This document shows positions 1-11,885 of a DNA stretch of 64,000 nt, piece by piece. How positions within the stretch are numbered: position 1 is the stretch's first letter; every line of letters begins with the position of its first letter. Source of the stretch: Antedon mediterranea (lineage: Eukaryota; Echinodermata; Crinoidea; Comatulida; Antedonidae); NCBI RefSeq assembly GCF_964355755.1, contig NC_092672.1, positions 16,304,501 to 16,368,500 on the forward strand. The letters are read 5' to 3'. The notes under the pieces are model-generated. The model saw only the letters and a list, made by a program, of their open reading frames with translations, did not search any database and had not been told where the DNA came from. Both the position numbers and the translations under genes were made by a program.

Positions 1-99
1 GTTAAAATACTATTAAAATGTTAAAATACAGTAATGTAGTGGGTGCATAGGATCTATCATAATAATTAATTAACTAATTATGTTAATTAGATCTGCTTT

Positions 100-990
100 A
101 ATGATACATTGTGCAATTTTATGTGGTCTCTTTATGTTTCTTTTTATCCATAAAAACATCCAATGCTAAAAGATAAAATTCTTGAAATAATACTTTGATA
201 AAATAGGAATAAAATAGTGTTGTCAATTCTAATTCGTTTAAGCTTTCTGAGAAAGTAGAGTGTTTGAGATGCTTTCTTGATCATAAGAGAGTTAGATTCC
301 CACTTCAATTTGTTATATTTCTATTGCATTACTCTTTCAACCCCGATTTCTTTAATCGTTAATACATTATGTTCTACTGCAATTTTACCAAAGTAAATTA
401 TCATCTCTTTGGTTTTGGTAATACAGTATTAAGAATTAAGTTCATGTCCTCACACCAATTTACAAATCTTTCGACTTTATTAAAATACTCATTTACATCT
501 TGCTTTCCGTCAAAAAGAAAACTACTAATTAAAGTATCGTCGGCATATTGCAATTTTTACTTAAAACATAAAAACTACTAGAATAAAATGAAAATAAAAT
601 AATACAACCTTGTGGAGCTCCAACATTGACAAATTCTTTATCCGATAGAATACTATTGCACTTAACCATCTGCGGTCTATTTATCAAGAAACCATGTATA
701 ACTTGGCAAGATGAGAAGAAACAGTTCAAAAATGAATCTATCAATTAAAATAATATTAAAGGCACTGGAGAAATCGATAGACCGTACATAATTTTGTTTA
801 GAATCAAGATGTTGGTAAATATCATGGCGGAAAGAATTAAAAGTGTCGTCGACACCTATTTTTTGTTACATGCAAATTGGTTTTTATCTACATTACAAAT
901 GTTATCTCAAAGTCTTGATACAATTTCATTTTTTAAATTAGAAGTAATTGCAACCAGTCTAAAATTTTTTGGAACAATTGGTCTATATAC
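100..990 (-). pseudogene. Rex1/CR1-like LINE reverse transcriptase remnant
   Basis: Read on the minus strand from about 990 down to 100, several frames together give the reverse transcriptase order of a Rex1/CR1-type non-LTR retrotransposon. I see FRLVAITSN (usually FRPVALTS), DFSSAFN, FLINRPQMVK, GAPQGC, LISSFLFDGKQD (after the YADDT position), NWCEDMNLILN, and the post-RT motif YFLRKLKRIRIDNTI. Frameshifts and stops separate them, so no functional enzyme is encoded. Its 5' edge (about 990) abuts a different LINE, so either one inserted next to the other or a deletion joined them. Clade assignment comes from recognising the motif set; a phylogeny was not possible. Confidence 0.75.
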
Positions 991-1247
991 GTTTGATTTG
1001 AGCACCTTTAGCTTCCAGTAGGTAAATTTGCTCAAGTTCATTCTTTTTTTGATCTAATTCAGTTTCATACTGGATATTATTATCAGTATTATCCTTTTTC
1101 ATAATTAAATCATTAATGATAGCAATTTCCTGTTGAAGTATTTCTTTTCTTTTGCATTTATTTTTATTTTTCATTTTCCCATATTTTATGGAGAATTCCT
1201 TTATTTTTACTTTAATCATTTCCCATTTATCCTTTGGGTTAAATGGG
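983..1247 (-). pseudogene. Tx1/L1-like LINE, inverted linker segment
   Basis: Minus-strand ORF with the endonuclease-RT linker of a Tx1/L1-type LINE. It starts near 1247 with NPKDKWEMIKVKIKEFS, is lysine-rich, and ends near 983 with LLEAKGAQIKR. In this family that end is followed directly by a (S)RVKWIE motif. Here that motif is on the opposite strand beginning at 1248, so this segment is inverted relative to the rest of the element. Confidence 0.75.
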
Positions 1248-2095
1248 TCAAGAGTAAAGTGGATAGAAGATGGCGAACGAAACACTAAATATTTTCTTGG
1301 TTTAGAGAAAAATAATAGTAATAAAAAACATATTAAAAAATTTAAAAAACAGACGGATCCATTATATCAAATTCCACAGAGATATTGAAGGAAGAGGTTA
1401 ATTTCTTCAAAAAAATATATGCAAAACAAGATGTTCCTTACAAATCAATTGATAAGTACCTATCTCATGTTAATTTAACTAAACTCAGAGAGGCAGAACA
1501 AGAGATGTGTGAGGGTCATCTCTCTCTCTCTCTCTTCGAATGTGAGCAAGCAATAAAGAAAATGAAAAAAAAAATAAAGCTCCAGGTAGTGACGGTTTAA
1601 CAGTTGAGTTTTATCAACTCTTCTGGTACCTTATCTGTGACCTTGTTTGTGATGCACTAAATTATGGTTTTGTCACACAAGAAATGTCTGTGTCACAAAG
1701 AAGGGGAATAATCAACCTCAATCAAAAGGTGATCACAAAGAATTAAATAACTGGGGCCCTATCACTTTACTCAATATTGACTACAAAATAGCTTCTTTTG
1801 TTCTTACAACAAGATTACATCTAGTTGCAAAGTCTATAATAAACAATGACCAAAAAGCGTATGTAAAAGGTCGCTTTGGTGGTGACAATATAAGACTAAT
1901 AGAGGACATAATTACTTATATGGAAAATGAACAGCTTGAAGGTATACTTATAAGTTTAGATTTCCAAAAAGCATTTGACAGTGTCAATAGATCATTTTTG
2001 ATAGAAGCCTTAAATAAATTCAATTTTGGTATTTCATTTGTGAACTGGGTAAAAGCACTGTATAACAATACAAATCTAGCTCTTTCTATTATGTT
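1248..2095 (+). pseudogene. Tx1/L1-like LINE linker and RT (5' half)
   Basis: Plus-strand continuation of the same LINE. Motifs in order: SRVKWIEDGERNTKYFLGLE at 1248, then NFFKKIYAKQD, GSDGLTVEFYQLFW near 1585, NNWRPITLL-type residues near 1750 and SLDFQKAFDSVNRSFLIEAL at about 1947-2006. Coding is broken by several frameshifts, including one at the KAPGSDG site. The RT catalytic YxDD is absent: homology stops near 2095, where a minus-strand endonuclease fragment begins. A CT microsatellite interrupts the frame near 1520. Confidence 0.8.
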
Positions 2096-2390
2096 TTTGA
2101 TGTTGTTTATATATCTTCATTTTCTAAGTGAGAATTGTTCATTTTCCACAATCCTGGGCCTCTTTCTTCATTAGTTAAACTTATTTTTAAGGATATGGCT
2201 TGGTGATCAGACATGATTGACGGCCTGATATCACATGTGTTAACATATTCACATAAGTCGTTTGATATAAAAAAAATAGTCCAACCTTCTGTACGGTTGG
2301 GTGGATTTCCTTCCTTCCTTATCTTGAAAACATTGTTAGAAAAACTCGTGACTGATTATAATTAGGTTATCATTTTTAATAAACGATTTA
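2096..2390 (-). pseudogene. Tx1-like LINE endonuclease C-terminus
   Basis: Minus-strand translation gives the end of an apurinic-type endonuclease: NRTEGWTIFFISNDL, CDIRPSIMSDHQAISLKIS (the SDH catalytic motif) and GPGLWKMNNSHLENED. In an intact element this lies upstream of the 983-1247 linker, so the parts of one LINE type are out of order here (linker inverted, RT forward, endonuclease inverted). It could be twin priming plus a later rearrangement, or two copies. Confidence 0.7.
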
Positions 2391-2455
2391 GGTTGAAAAA
2401 AAATGATTTGCACATTTGTAGAATTTCATTTGCACATTTAACGTCAAAACTAATC

Positions 2456-3595
2456 GTTTTTAGTCGCGTGCAACGCGACTCTACAGTTCACTATGTCGGT
2501 CGGTCGGTCGGTAAACACTAACTTGTATATATGGCTTTGTCTTGATACCACTTTCATCTAGCTAAGTCAATTTTTCACAGTATGTTCCTTATGGCCAGGA
2601 AAGGATGTGGTTATGTTTTCACGGTGCGCAATCAAAAATTACGCGGTCTACGCACGATTTAACGAAATCACGTTTGAATCACAATTCAGAATCAAATTCA
2701 TCAGCATGAATCACAATTAAATAAAATTTGGTACTCATAAATGCATAAATCATCATATGGCAATACAATTACGTGCGTAGCGCATGTAACGCATGCGCAC
2801 GCGCGCCTAAAATTTTCAAAATTTATTTTCGATGAAATAAGAGTACGTTTCAAGCACTTTTAAGCTTTAAAAAAATTGCCATCAGTGCGCAGATTTTTGC
2901 ACGCGCACTGCGCGGTAAATGTTAATATGCACTCTTTTTGTCCGATTTCTGTTTTACAACCTTTTACAACCAACTCGAAATTACGTTATACAAGTGACAG
3001 GCTACGCACATACGTGTAAGTTAACAAAATGGTGAAAATATGCTAAATTTTTAAATTAATATAGATCGTCAGAATGCTCGGGAACACCTATTTTGCATTT
3101 CATTTTCTTAAAGTATAGCCTATGTATGATTTATTATGACATTAAGAGAAAAAAGGTTGATTAAGTCATCATTAATTGCATATTAAATTTTTTTTAATAA
3201 TTTCGAAAATCAAACAAATTATGACATTTTCATAGGCCGAAATAACAAACTTAACATTAACTTTATTCCTTAAATTGTTCATATATTAAATTTAATAGTA
3301 TATAATTTGACAGTGCATAATTTTTTATATTTTTAAAGATTTCATCATAGTAACAAGTTATAATTCATTGCGGTATGTAATAATCTATCTACACCAAAGT
3401 GGTTACTGATTAGTAAATACACGGAGGAGTCTTTCTACAACTTTTAGTTTATACCGAGATCGAGTCCCACCTTGGGAAAAGAAACGAAATAAGAAGCTTA
3501 GAGACATAACAGCTTCCTCAATATGTCTGCTGTTTCCAGGATGGCCGACATCTTAAATTTTCATGCCATTTTTTTTTTCACTCTACAGCTCACAA
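2456..3595 (-). repeat. Repeat family A, copy 1
   Basis: Starts with the palindrome AGTCGCGT-GCA-ACGCGACT followed by TACAGTTCACTATGTCGG and a (GGTC)n microsatellite. The body, in reverse orientation, matches the copies at 46034-46907 and 52460-53272; the best shared block is a CpG-rich alternating purine-pyrimidine stretch at 2771-2812. The copy is split by element B: its distal part resumes at 10875 after a 10-bp target duplication. No coding capacity is seen. It is a non-autonomous element of unknown superfamily. Confidence 0.7.
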
Positions 3596-3605
3596 TGTCG
3601 ATCGG

Positions 3606-3901
3606 GGGTGTGTAGAAAGCGACGACCTCGAATTGGACGACCCCAACGACCCGGGCGACCTCGAATTGGACGACCTAGAATTGGACGACCCATAACACGA
3701 AACCGACGACCCCTATAGCCTAGCCTAGCCTAGGCCTAAGTGTGGTATAACATCCCGAAGCCGAACATAGCTAAAGATCTTTAAACCATACCTTATATTA
3801 ATACTCGCAAGCAAGCAATTGATTGAAAAAATACAGAAATATCGCCATTTCATACTGAATGTGTCCACACGAACAAACGAACAGATATGGAACGCCAAGA
3901 G
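3606..3901 (+). repeat. Family B left terminal inverted repeat
   Basis: Reverse complement of 10570-10864 with few differences. Homology ends just after the shared TATGGAACGCCA motif (3886-3897). Confidence 0.85.
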
Positions 3902-4972
3902 AAGATTCTGGGTTTAAAATTGCTTTTAAATATCGTTTATTTATTAAATAAAAAATATCATAACAATATAGACATGTCAGAATGAAGAACTAATAACGAG
4001 AAATTAAAAAAAATTAATTTCATATAAATTTTAGGGTAAATTCATGGAAAGTCTGTTTTTCAGCAGCTTAGGGAAGCTCATTAATATTCATGAGATATTC
4101 ACAAAATCACGTCATCAGTGGATTCCAAACTCGCGACGTCATGTACGTTGTGTTTGTTAACTTCAAATCTCTCTCCCGTCATCAAACGACAACCACCCGA
4201 TCATTGTGAAATACATTTTTTGTAGATTTTCTAAGCTAGGCCTAAAGTGTAATAATAACAGTAGTAGCATATATTTATTTGACATAAATACAACATTTAG
4301 TAAAGATTACGGAGTCTTAAATTATATACTATTTTTATACCTCGAATAGTACAGATCGTATTATCGGCTTCACGTACTAGGCTAGGCCTAGCCTAAATCA
4401 TTTGTTTTCATGGGTGAGAGCCATTCTGACTAGGGATTCCATGCCACGATGGCTACGTTAAAACATTGGGGCCCATCATGGGCCTAGCTAGCCTACTAAA
4501 CGATTGGCCCATAATAATAAAACTCGGTGGATTCCAAAACCTATCCTATCAACCAAACTCCTAAACAATCTAAACCTAAAACATTCTACAAAATCGGCTG
4601 TAAATATTGAGACAAAAAAGGTACGATCGCCGTCCGCACGTATGGTGTCCCGATCGTCTAAAAGTAGGCCTAAAATAGGCCTAGTTTACTCTCCAAAAAA
4701 GCAGATACTGCATCAAGCAAGTAGACCAGGTAGTAGGAAGGAGACCTAGCCGATTCGGTCCAGTTAAAAATTGAGCTAGCTAGTGTAGTAGACCCTATAT
4801 GCGAATTGATACTACCAGGCCTTTTAATAAAGTATTATAGGCTTGTTAAAATTAAGGAGGAGCTTCGTATTTTTCCGATTTGTTTAGCTTGCGTTCCATG
4901 TTTTTTTTTTTTTTTTTTTATTTTTTTATATAAAAGACAGTTTTGTGTGTAAACGAATAGAACTTGTAATTT
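3902..4972. other. Family B interior, no recognisable gene
   Basis: AT-rich with AGGCCTAG-type clusters near 4240, 4382 and 4670 and a T-homopolymer at about 4900-4920. An open frame at 4504-4749 on + would encode a basic, serine- and lysine-rich peptide, but I recognise no domain and no splice context, so I do not call it a gene. Confidence 0.4.
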
Positions 4973-4980
4973 GAATTATA

Positions 4981-6924
4981 CGGTGGCCCACAACTGTCAC
5001 GCACACTATAACACAGAATTACACAATTAAAGAAGGAATTACACAATTAAAGAAGGAATCACACAATTAAAGAAGAAATCGCACAATTAAAAAAGAAATC
5101 GCATATAAACAAAAGAAAGCATGAAAATACAAAACGAAATGCACAAATAAAGAAGAAACGCACAATTAAAGAAGAGCTAAGCACAATTAAAGAAGTCCGC
5201 AACAAATTCGAAAGCTCCTCGCACAATTAAAGAAGTCTGCAACAAATTTGAAAGCCCCTCGCACAATTAAAGAAGTCCGCAACAAATTCGAAAGCTCCTC
5301 GCACAATTAAAGAAGTCCGCAACAAATTCGAAAGTACCTCACACACAATTAAAGTACAGTAGTCCGTATGGAACGCCATTGCTGCCTCCGGCAGGAAACT
5401 TTAATTCTATTCGGCTCTTTTACCATTACGTTCGGCTCTTTTAGCATTCGGCGCATTTATATTCGGCCCATTTACCATTACGTTCGGCTCTTTCAGCATT
5501 CGGCTCTTTTTTATTCGGCCCATTTACCATTACGTTCGGCTCTTTCAGCATTCGGCTCTTTTTAATTCGGCCGTTTTTTATTCGGCTCTTTCTGCATTAC
5601 GTTCGGCTCTTTTTGATTTGGCCCTTTTTTATGCGGGGCGCAATTAAATTCTAACCTTTTACATGGGGTCAAATGGAAGAAAATCAACGGCTGGAAATGA
5701 GTCTATGAAAAGTTTACAAAACATATAGATGCAGCATGTAGAGTGTTTGGTTGGTTGAATTAAATGAATTTGAAGGCTATTTCAATATAACTAAATCATT
5801 TTATTGACATGATTAATGACTGTGTTAGTTAGAGAACTTGCAATTGTCCTACCTTATTGACCATTTTGAGAGAGAAAAGGTTTGATTTATGGCCTAGGCT
5901 AGCTAGGCCTCGCCTAGTGTCAGCCAAACATTTAATAATAATAATTTACCCTTTCTCTCTCAAAATTTGTTAAAAGATGAATTAATTTAGGTTATTCAAC
6001 ACATCTTTAATCGGTTGGCTACTCATGGTTGGCGCCATGATGATGAAATGTTTGTAAACTTTTCATAGACTCATTTCCAGTCGTTGATTTTCTTCCATTT
6101 GACCCATGTCAAAGGTTAGATTTTAATTGCGCCATATAAAAAAATGCCGATTTAAAAAAAGCCCAACGTAATGCAGAAAGAGCCGAATAAAAAAGGGCCG
6201 AATCAAAAAGAGCCGAACGTAATGTTAAATGGGCCGAATAAAAAAGAGCCGAATGCTGAAAGAGCCGAACGTAATGGTAAATTGGCCGAATAAAAAAGAG
6301 CCGAAAGCTGAAAGAGCCGAACGTAATGGTAAAAAATGGGCCAAATAGAAATGAGCTGAATGCTGAAAGAGCCGTACGTAATGGTAAAAAGGCCGAATAG
6401 AAATGCGCCGAATGGTAAAAGAGCCGAACGTAATGGTAAAAGAGCCGAATAGAATTAAAGTTTGCTGCTGCCGGAGGCAGCGATGGCGTTCCATATGGAC
6501 TACTGTACTCTAATTGTGCGAGGTACTTTCGAATTTGTTGCGGACTTCTTTAATTGTGCGAGGTACTTTCGAATTTGTTGCGGACTTCTTTAATTGTGCG
6601 AGGAGCTTTTGATTTTGTTGCGAACTTCTTTAATTGTGCGAGGAGCTTTCGAATTTGTTGCGGACTTCTTTAATTGTGCTTAGCTCTTCTTTATTTGTGC
6701 ATTTCTTTTTATATTTTCATGCTTTCTTTTGTTTATATGCGATTCCTTCTTTAATTGTGTGATTTCTTTTTTAATTGTGTGATTTCTTTTTTAATTGTGT
6801 GATTCCTTCTTTAATTGTGTGATTTCTTTTTTAATTGTGTGATTCCTTCTTTAATTGTGTGATTCCTTCTTTAATTGTGTGAATATGATTTATATAGTGT
6901 GCGTGACAGTTGTGGGCCACCGTA
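4981..6924. mobile_element. Foldback transposon with minisatellite arms (1.94 kb)
   Basis: Ends are CGGTGGCCCACAACTGTCAC and its inverse (the right end has two extra bases, TA). The 8-bp GAATTATA is duplicated at 4973-4980 and 6925-6932. The arms (about 4981-5725 and 6046-6924) are reverse complements. From outside in they hold a ~18-bp array (CACAATTAAAGAAG core), ~40-bp units (GTCCGCAACAAATTCGAAAG core), the TATGGAACGCCA motif, and an array built on ATTCGGCTCTTT. The ~320-bp loop has no gene. The single strand could form a very long hairpin. Open frames in the ATTCGGCTCTTT arrays are repeat artefacts. An 8-bp duplication would suit hAT-type mobilisation, which is inference. Confidence 0.85.
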
Positions 6925-6932
6925 GAATTATA

Positions 6933-8080
6933 CCCCACTGTGCAATAATTGGCTATTTTCTAAAAGATTAACTCACACTAAAAAAGAATCGTTTAAATAT
7001 CAGGGATGAATATACTTTTTATTTAACAACATGAAGAATAGGAAAATTGTTGCCCGCACCTGGCAAAAAATCGGGAATTACGGTCGGTCGCGATTTTGAC
7101 ATTTTTTGTTTACTTTACAAGTTTAATTTGAAAGAGGTTATTGTTATACTTAGTAGCCTTACCCTCACATACCCCACATGCCGCCTGTTTGCAGAATTTC
7201 GTAAAATCACTTTTTAGGGGATACCCTTCCTGGTACTAGTAGGCCCAAAACACCTTTAAAGTGCAAGGCTATGTAAATGACAGCTAAAAAAAGTTCGACC
7301 TAGGCCTAGCATTTGCCGATGATTATTCAACATAATTATTGCAACTTAAGTCAAATTGATTTCTAATTGTTTTGATCCACTCCATAATAATAACGATTTT
7401 TGACAACTGATTCGTGTGTTGAAAAGACTTTTAATGGCTTGGATTAACTAATTTGATACATCGTTATCATTATAGGTAGCTATTTGATGTTTAGTATGCA
7501 GTAAAATCGTATTATTAACTTATGTGTATGGGAATATTATTTTTTAGGCTTAAATTATTTTTTTTGGAACAACTAAAAAAATAAAGAATAATTCTCGAAA
7601 ATACAAATTGCGATGCGACCCGATTTTTTTTCTCGCGATTTACGGTCGGTTACGGAGGGCAACACAACCATTTTTGTTTGGCCTAATATCACAATAAAAC
7701 ATGTGCATAAACCATGTTATCATTAAGAAAATATGTGACCTGCTCTGGCAAAGTGAAAAGTAGGAGATTCTACAAATATTAAGTTACTAAAAGCTTCATT
7801 TGTCTGACTTTCATCTTTACTTTAAATAGAGTACATTTATTGGAAAATAATTTTAAAATGTATTCTGCTGCATCAAACATTTTCCAACATTTTAAAGATC
7901 GTTTACTAATTCTGATTTATTTATAAATCTTTTTTGACTTAAATATTGACATACAGTAGGATTATATTCAGTACGGTATAACTTTTTTTTAAAGTTTAAT
8001 GAAATTCTAGGTTCAGTGTATCAATTGGCTCGTGTTCACTTTAAAGACCATCCATCTGACCCCGCCCCGCACAGACAAGA
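6933..8080. other. Family B interior, noncoding
   Basis: No gene seen. Two short GTTGCCC/GGGCAAC-bounded, GGTCGGTCGC-containing stretches (7049 and 7663) hint at an eroded MITE but lack a clear target duplication. Confidence 0.3.
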
Positions 8081-8084
8081 GCAC

Positions 8085-8175
8085 CGATATCACAGAGAAA
8101 AAAATGTATCGAAAAGAGCTCCATGTCCAAGCGCCTTGAGCATTTTCGAGCGGATACGTGCGCTATATAAATCTT
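8085..8175 (+). repeat. SINE/LINE 3' tail-like sequence
   Basis: Contains AAGCGCCTTGAGCATTTTCG followed by GTGCGCTATATAAATC and an ATTATT-rich end. This resembles the conserved 3' tails of CR1/L2-mobilised SINEs in marine invertebrates. Only the tail is recognisable; no pol III box is seen upstream. Confidence 0.4.
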
Positions 8176-8236
8176 ATTCATTATCATTAAACTTACTTTA
8201 AAACCTATATTTTTTAGTACGACTTATGCTTGCCAT

Positions 8237-9172
8237 TGAAAGTTGAAGATGATTTAAGTCGAAAAATACAACAAATTACGACAAATAATTATTAATATGT
8301 TAATTAGCGTGATGCAACAATTTAAAGGAAACTACGAAGCATATTGCAGCATTATAATTATTATTACTATTTTACTCATTTATTTGTTTAATTTCCTTTT
8401 ATTTTCAATTTTATTTATTACTGAAGGTAATAATAATAACGATGATACGTTATGAGTACTATTATTGAGTATATGTGTATAGTAAATGTAAAGACTTAAA
8501 CAAATGGTTGATAACAAACATGGCATTTTACGATTTTGTATAATAAATAATTGTATCTTTGAAAAATAACTACTGATTTAGCAAGCCAGGTTTTATCGTA
8601 TTTAATAAAAGAACAAGATAGAAAAAAGAAGTGAAGAAAATACGAGTATCGTTTAGGTTGAATAATACCAACAATATTATGAGTGTATTAAAAGGGAAAA
8701 AATCAACAACATTATAATTTATGCCAAGAAAAACACATAAATGTTTCTTTGAACTATTACAAGTAAGTCGTGGTATATTAAAATGATTCAATATTTTTTA
8801 GAATAAAAAACCTAGTGAAAATTAGACATGTTGTGTTACTGACAAATAGGCCTCAGGTAAAACAGACTATTAAAAATATGTTTTAAAATGGTTGGTACCG
8901 GCTGAGACACTTATAACATGTATCGTTGTATCGTTGTCTCGTTGTTATAAATTAGTTCAATTTGTATACGATTATAAACACAAAATCGTATTGCTTTTGA
9001 TGTCAAATGAGAGTTGTAATATGAACAATAGAAGGGATTTATGTACACATTTTATGCATCGGTTAAAAGGAATGTTGAAGATGATTTAAATCGGAAAATA
9101 CAACAAATCACGATAAATAATGATTAATATGTTAATTAGCGTGATACAACGATTTAAAGGCAACTACGAAGA
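8237..9172. repeat. Diverged direct repeat pair (about 100 bp each)
   Basis: About 8237-8340 and 9072-9172 are direct copies sharing TTGAAGATGATTTAA, ATAATATGTTAATTAGCGTGAT and AAAGGCAACTACGAAG-type sequence with scattered substitutions. The 730 bp between them is noncoding. Could be an old segmental duplication or eroded long-terminal-repeat-like ends; there is no other support for a retroelement. Confidence 0.55.
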
Positions 9173-10569
9173 AAAAAGTATGGTTATTCCAGAATTGCGT
9201 AGAGTAGGAGTTAATTTTAAATAATATTCTTTGTTATTTCCAGTATGGTTTAGTTTTTATTTTATTGGTTATTATCATTTTTATTCTGCCCTTTATTCTG
9301 CCCGTAATTGATCAGGATTTTGCAGTATATAGGAAAATATATGTTGTATAAATAGGTCTGTGTATAAAAGATGGATGGTCAGATGGATATAGATAAGAGA
9401 AATACTTATGTCAGTTGTTAATGATGTTATTAATAAGTTATTGTGTTATATTTGTTTTCATAAAATGTCAGCAATGTGAATTAATGAGTATTCGTCATTT
9501 TAGGCCTAAAACAAATTGTCATGTTGCTCAAGCAGAATATTTGTTTTTTAAATTTGGATCGGTTGGTCGGGATTTTTTTGAATTCACTAAAGACTACGAG
9601 GACACTATTTAAACAATAGTGTCTGAACAATCTACACACGGTTTGCTTTATACGTCAACAGTTGGAGAATCTAGTGCAGCGGATCCGGAGACTTGGTAAA
9701 ATAGTGTCCGCGTGTGACTAGGGAGAATGCATTAGACCTAAAATTCATTGACTTATAATGTTAAATAGGGAGCACAATTTTTGAAATGTGTTTGTCCGTA
9801 GCCAAAATCGATAAAATTACAGTTTAGAAGGCTCTTTTTAAAACAAAAAAGGCTCATCAAACAAAGAATGTAATAAAATTATAAAGTAAAAAAGTCCCTC
9901 AAAAGCAAAAAAAAAAAACCGATTTTTAAGATTTTGGGTAACATAAATCTCTGAACATTAAAAAAAACAACCTGTAGAAACTATGCAGAATCAACAAAAG
10001 TATGTTATGGTGATTCAAATAATAAACGCTAGTTGCAGCAAGTTTCCCGTAGATTGAGTTATTAAAATGTCAGTCACTAATGTTAGCCTATATTACGAAA
10101 AAAGTATCCGTCCGTTTTATCAATCTATTGAGCATTGTTCATAATACGTTATGTTTATTATGTTCTATAACCAATCACACAATCAATCAAATAAAAGCAG
10201 TTTACAAATGGAGATAAACAAGATTAATTAAATTGAAGAAGGCATGGTCAAAAAGCAGATGATTGTCTTTGTAAACAAAGATGGTATTTCAACAAACATA
10301 TTAAAAATAAATTAATTAATATACATACATGGTTAAACCATGGACGTATAATTACATCTCGTCTTCTTATACCGTAACGAACACTATATACCAAGCAGCG
10401 TGTTGCAAACATGTGCATGGGGAGGGCCATAAGAAAGCTTTACATTTCACACATGCATTGTATACGGTCAAACCTTACCTGCCGCTGAAAAAGGGGCCGT
10501 TTTGACCTGGTTTGCCATGTTTATGATATTTCGTGTGCTAATCGAGTCGAATGCAGTTTTAATGATGCA
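9173..10569. other. Family B interior, right part
   Basis: Noncoding. The segment 10285-10569 is also present in the second family B copy (59255-59395 and 60194-60250), which shows that copy 2 is an internally deleted relative. Position 10408-10420 is the uninterrupted version of the site hit by the 59396-60193 MITE. Confidence 0.5.
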
Positions 10570-10864
10570 CTCTTGGCGTTCCATATCTGTTCGTTTGTTC
10601 GTGTGGACACATTCAGTATGAAATGGCGATATTTCTGTATTTTTTCAATCAATTGCTTGCTTGCGAGTATTATATAAGGTATGGTTTAAAGATCTTTAGC
10701 TATGTTCGGCTTCGGGATGTTATACCACACATAGGCTTAGGCTAGGCTAGGCTATAGGGGTCGTCGGTTTCGTGTTATGGGTCGTCCAATTCTAGGTCGT
10801 CCAATTCGAGGTCGCCCGGGTCGTTGGGGTCGTCCAATTCGAGGTCGTCGTTTTCTACACACCC
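10570..10864 (-). repeat. Family B right terminal inverted repeat
   Basis: Reverse complement of 3606-3901. It ends in CTACACACCC and is followed by the target duplication TGTCGATCGG. Confidence 0.85.
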
Positions 10865-11234
10865 TGTCGATCGGTGGGTCGGTCGTTAATGTGGTTGTTT
10901 ACATAAGAATCTTCATCGACAGTAAACCATGCCATAGTTTCGGGCCAGTTTGCATTCCACAATCCGGTCTAAACACATGGTCGTGTTTGGCCAGTCTATA
11001 CGCAGTTTCGAGACAATGCTGTTGTTCTTAACTTGTCTCAACTTGCTTTTCACACCACCTATAAGAAACAATGCTCTCCTATAGCTAGTTTCCATTCACT
11101 ATTGTTCATGAGAAACAATGCTCTTCTACAATCCTTCCCACTATGTGAACTTGCCATTGTTTCTGGCTTTCACACCAATCCCAACCTTTTCCACTTATAT
11201 TCCTGAACTTTCTGCTTCCTGAGGACGATCAAAG

Positions 11235-11885
11235 CATATGTGGCACATGCAACGCGAAATCGGACATAAGTCGCATTTGTAGATTTGTAGAAACAGCCAA
11301 AAACAATAAAAAGCTGAAAAATTACATTTTAAATTTTTTTTACAGAAAATGATTATTTGCTGAAACAATATTTATTTACATTACCTTGGTGTTTTTCTAT
11401 TTTGAGACAAATAAATAAATACAATTTAGCATTTTGTGTGGTATGTTGATTAAAAAGATGGCGTAAATTATGTATAATTTAAAAAAAAAACCTATCATGT
11501 TTATGCTTAAATTGAAAGTGTTCCTCTTGGGTTGATTTGAGTGAAAATTTGGCATAATAATAGAACAATAGTTAATTAACAAAGGTGCGAAGTTTTATTG
11601 AAATAAACAATTAGAATACCCTTTTGCTAAGGCGTAAACTTAAACGCCCTATTAATTTTGTTGTAGTTGTCATTTCCTGTTAATTAACTTTAAAAGCATT
11701 TTTCCCAGAACAATGATTGTAACAGCCAAAACTTTAGACTGAGATATCTCTGGAAGTAGACATGGTATCAAGATGTTTTTTTAGCATTTTAAATCTTAGA
11801 TTATGTAGTTTTTTGTAGTATTTTTGGAAATCTCAATTTTGAAAATCCCGACTTATGTCTGGTTTCCCTTGCATGTGCCACATAT
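11235..11885. mobile_element. MITE in the LINE 5' region (about 650 bp)
   Basis: Inverted ends of about 38 bp: CATATGTGGCACATGCAA with GACATAAGTCG at the left, reverse complement at 11849-11885. Flanks are GATCAAAG (left) and GATCGAAA (right), a plausible 8-bp duplication with two changes. No coding capacity. It sits upstream of LINE ORF1, probably in the LINE 5' untranslated region. Confidence 0.6.

Larger units (their letters stand above)
3606..10864. mobile_element. Family B long inverted-repeat transposon, copy 1 (7.26 kb)
   Basis: Ends are perfect inverted GGGTGTGTAG / CTACACACCC, extending to inverted repeats of about 296 bp (3606-3901 and 10570-10864). Both ends are flanked by the 10-bp duplication TGTCGATCGG (3596-3605 and 10865-10874), which lies inside family A. 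The outer part of each arm has short repeats with a CGACCTCGAATTGGACGACC core, then a run of AGGCCTAG-type sequence. A second copy starts at 58942. No transposase is recognisable inside. A 9-11-bp duplication with G-rich ends would fit Mutator-like or Academ-H-like elements; the superfamily is not settled. Confidence 0.85.

Noticed and set aside
4504-4749. 81-codon basic open frame
   Set aside because: No homology recognised, no splice or promoter context, and it lies in an AGGCCTAG-rich noncoding part of family B.
5368-6494. Open frames with FGSFTITFGSF-type peptides on both strands
   Set aside because: They are translations of the ATTCGGCTCTTT minisatellite in mirrored foldback arms; no domain and no gene context.
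7049-7663. Possible MITE with GTTGCCC ends
   Set aside because: Only seven terminal bases match in inverted orientation and no target duplication was found.
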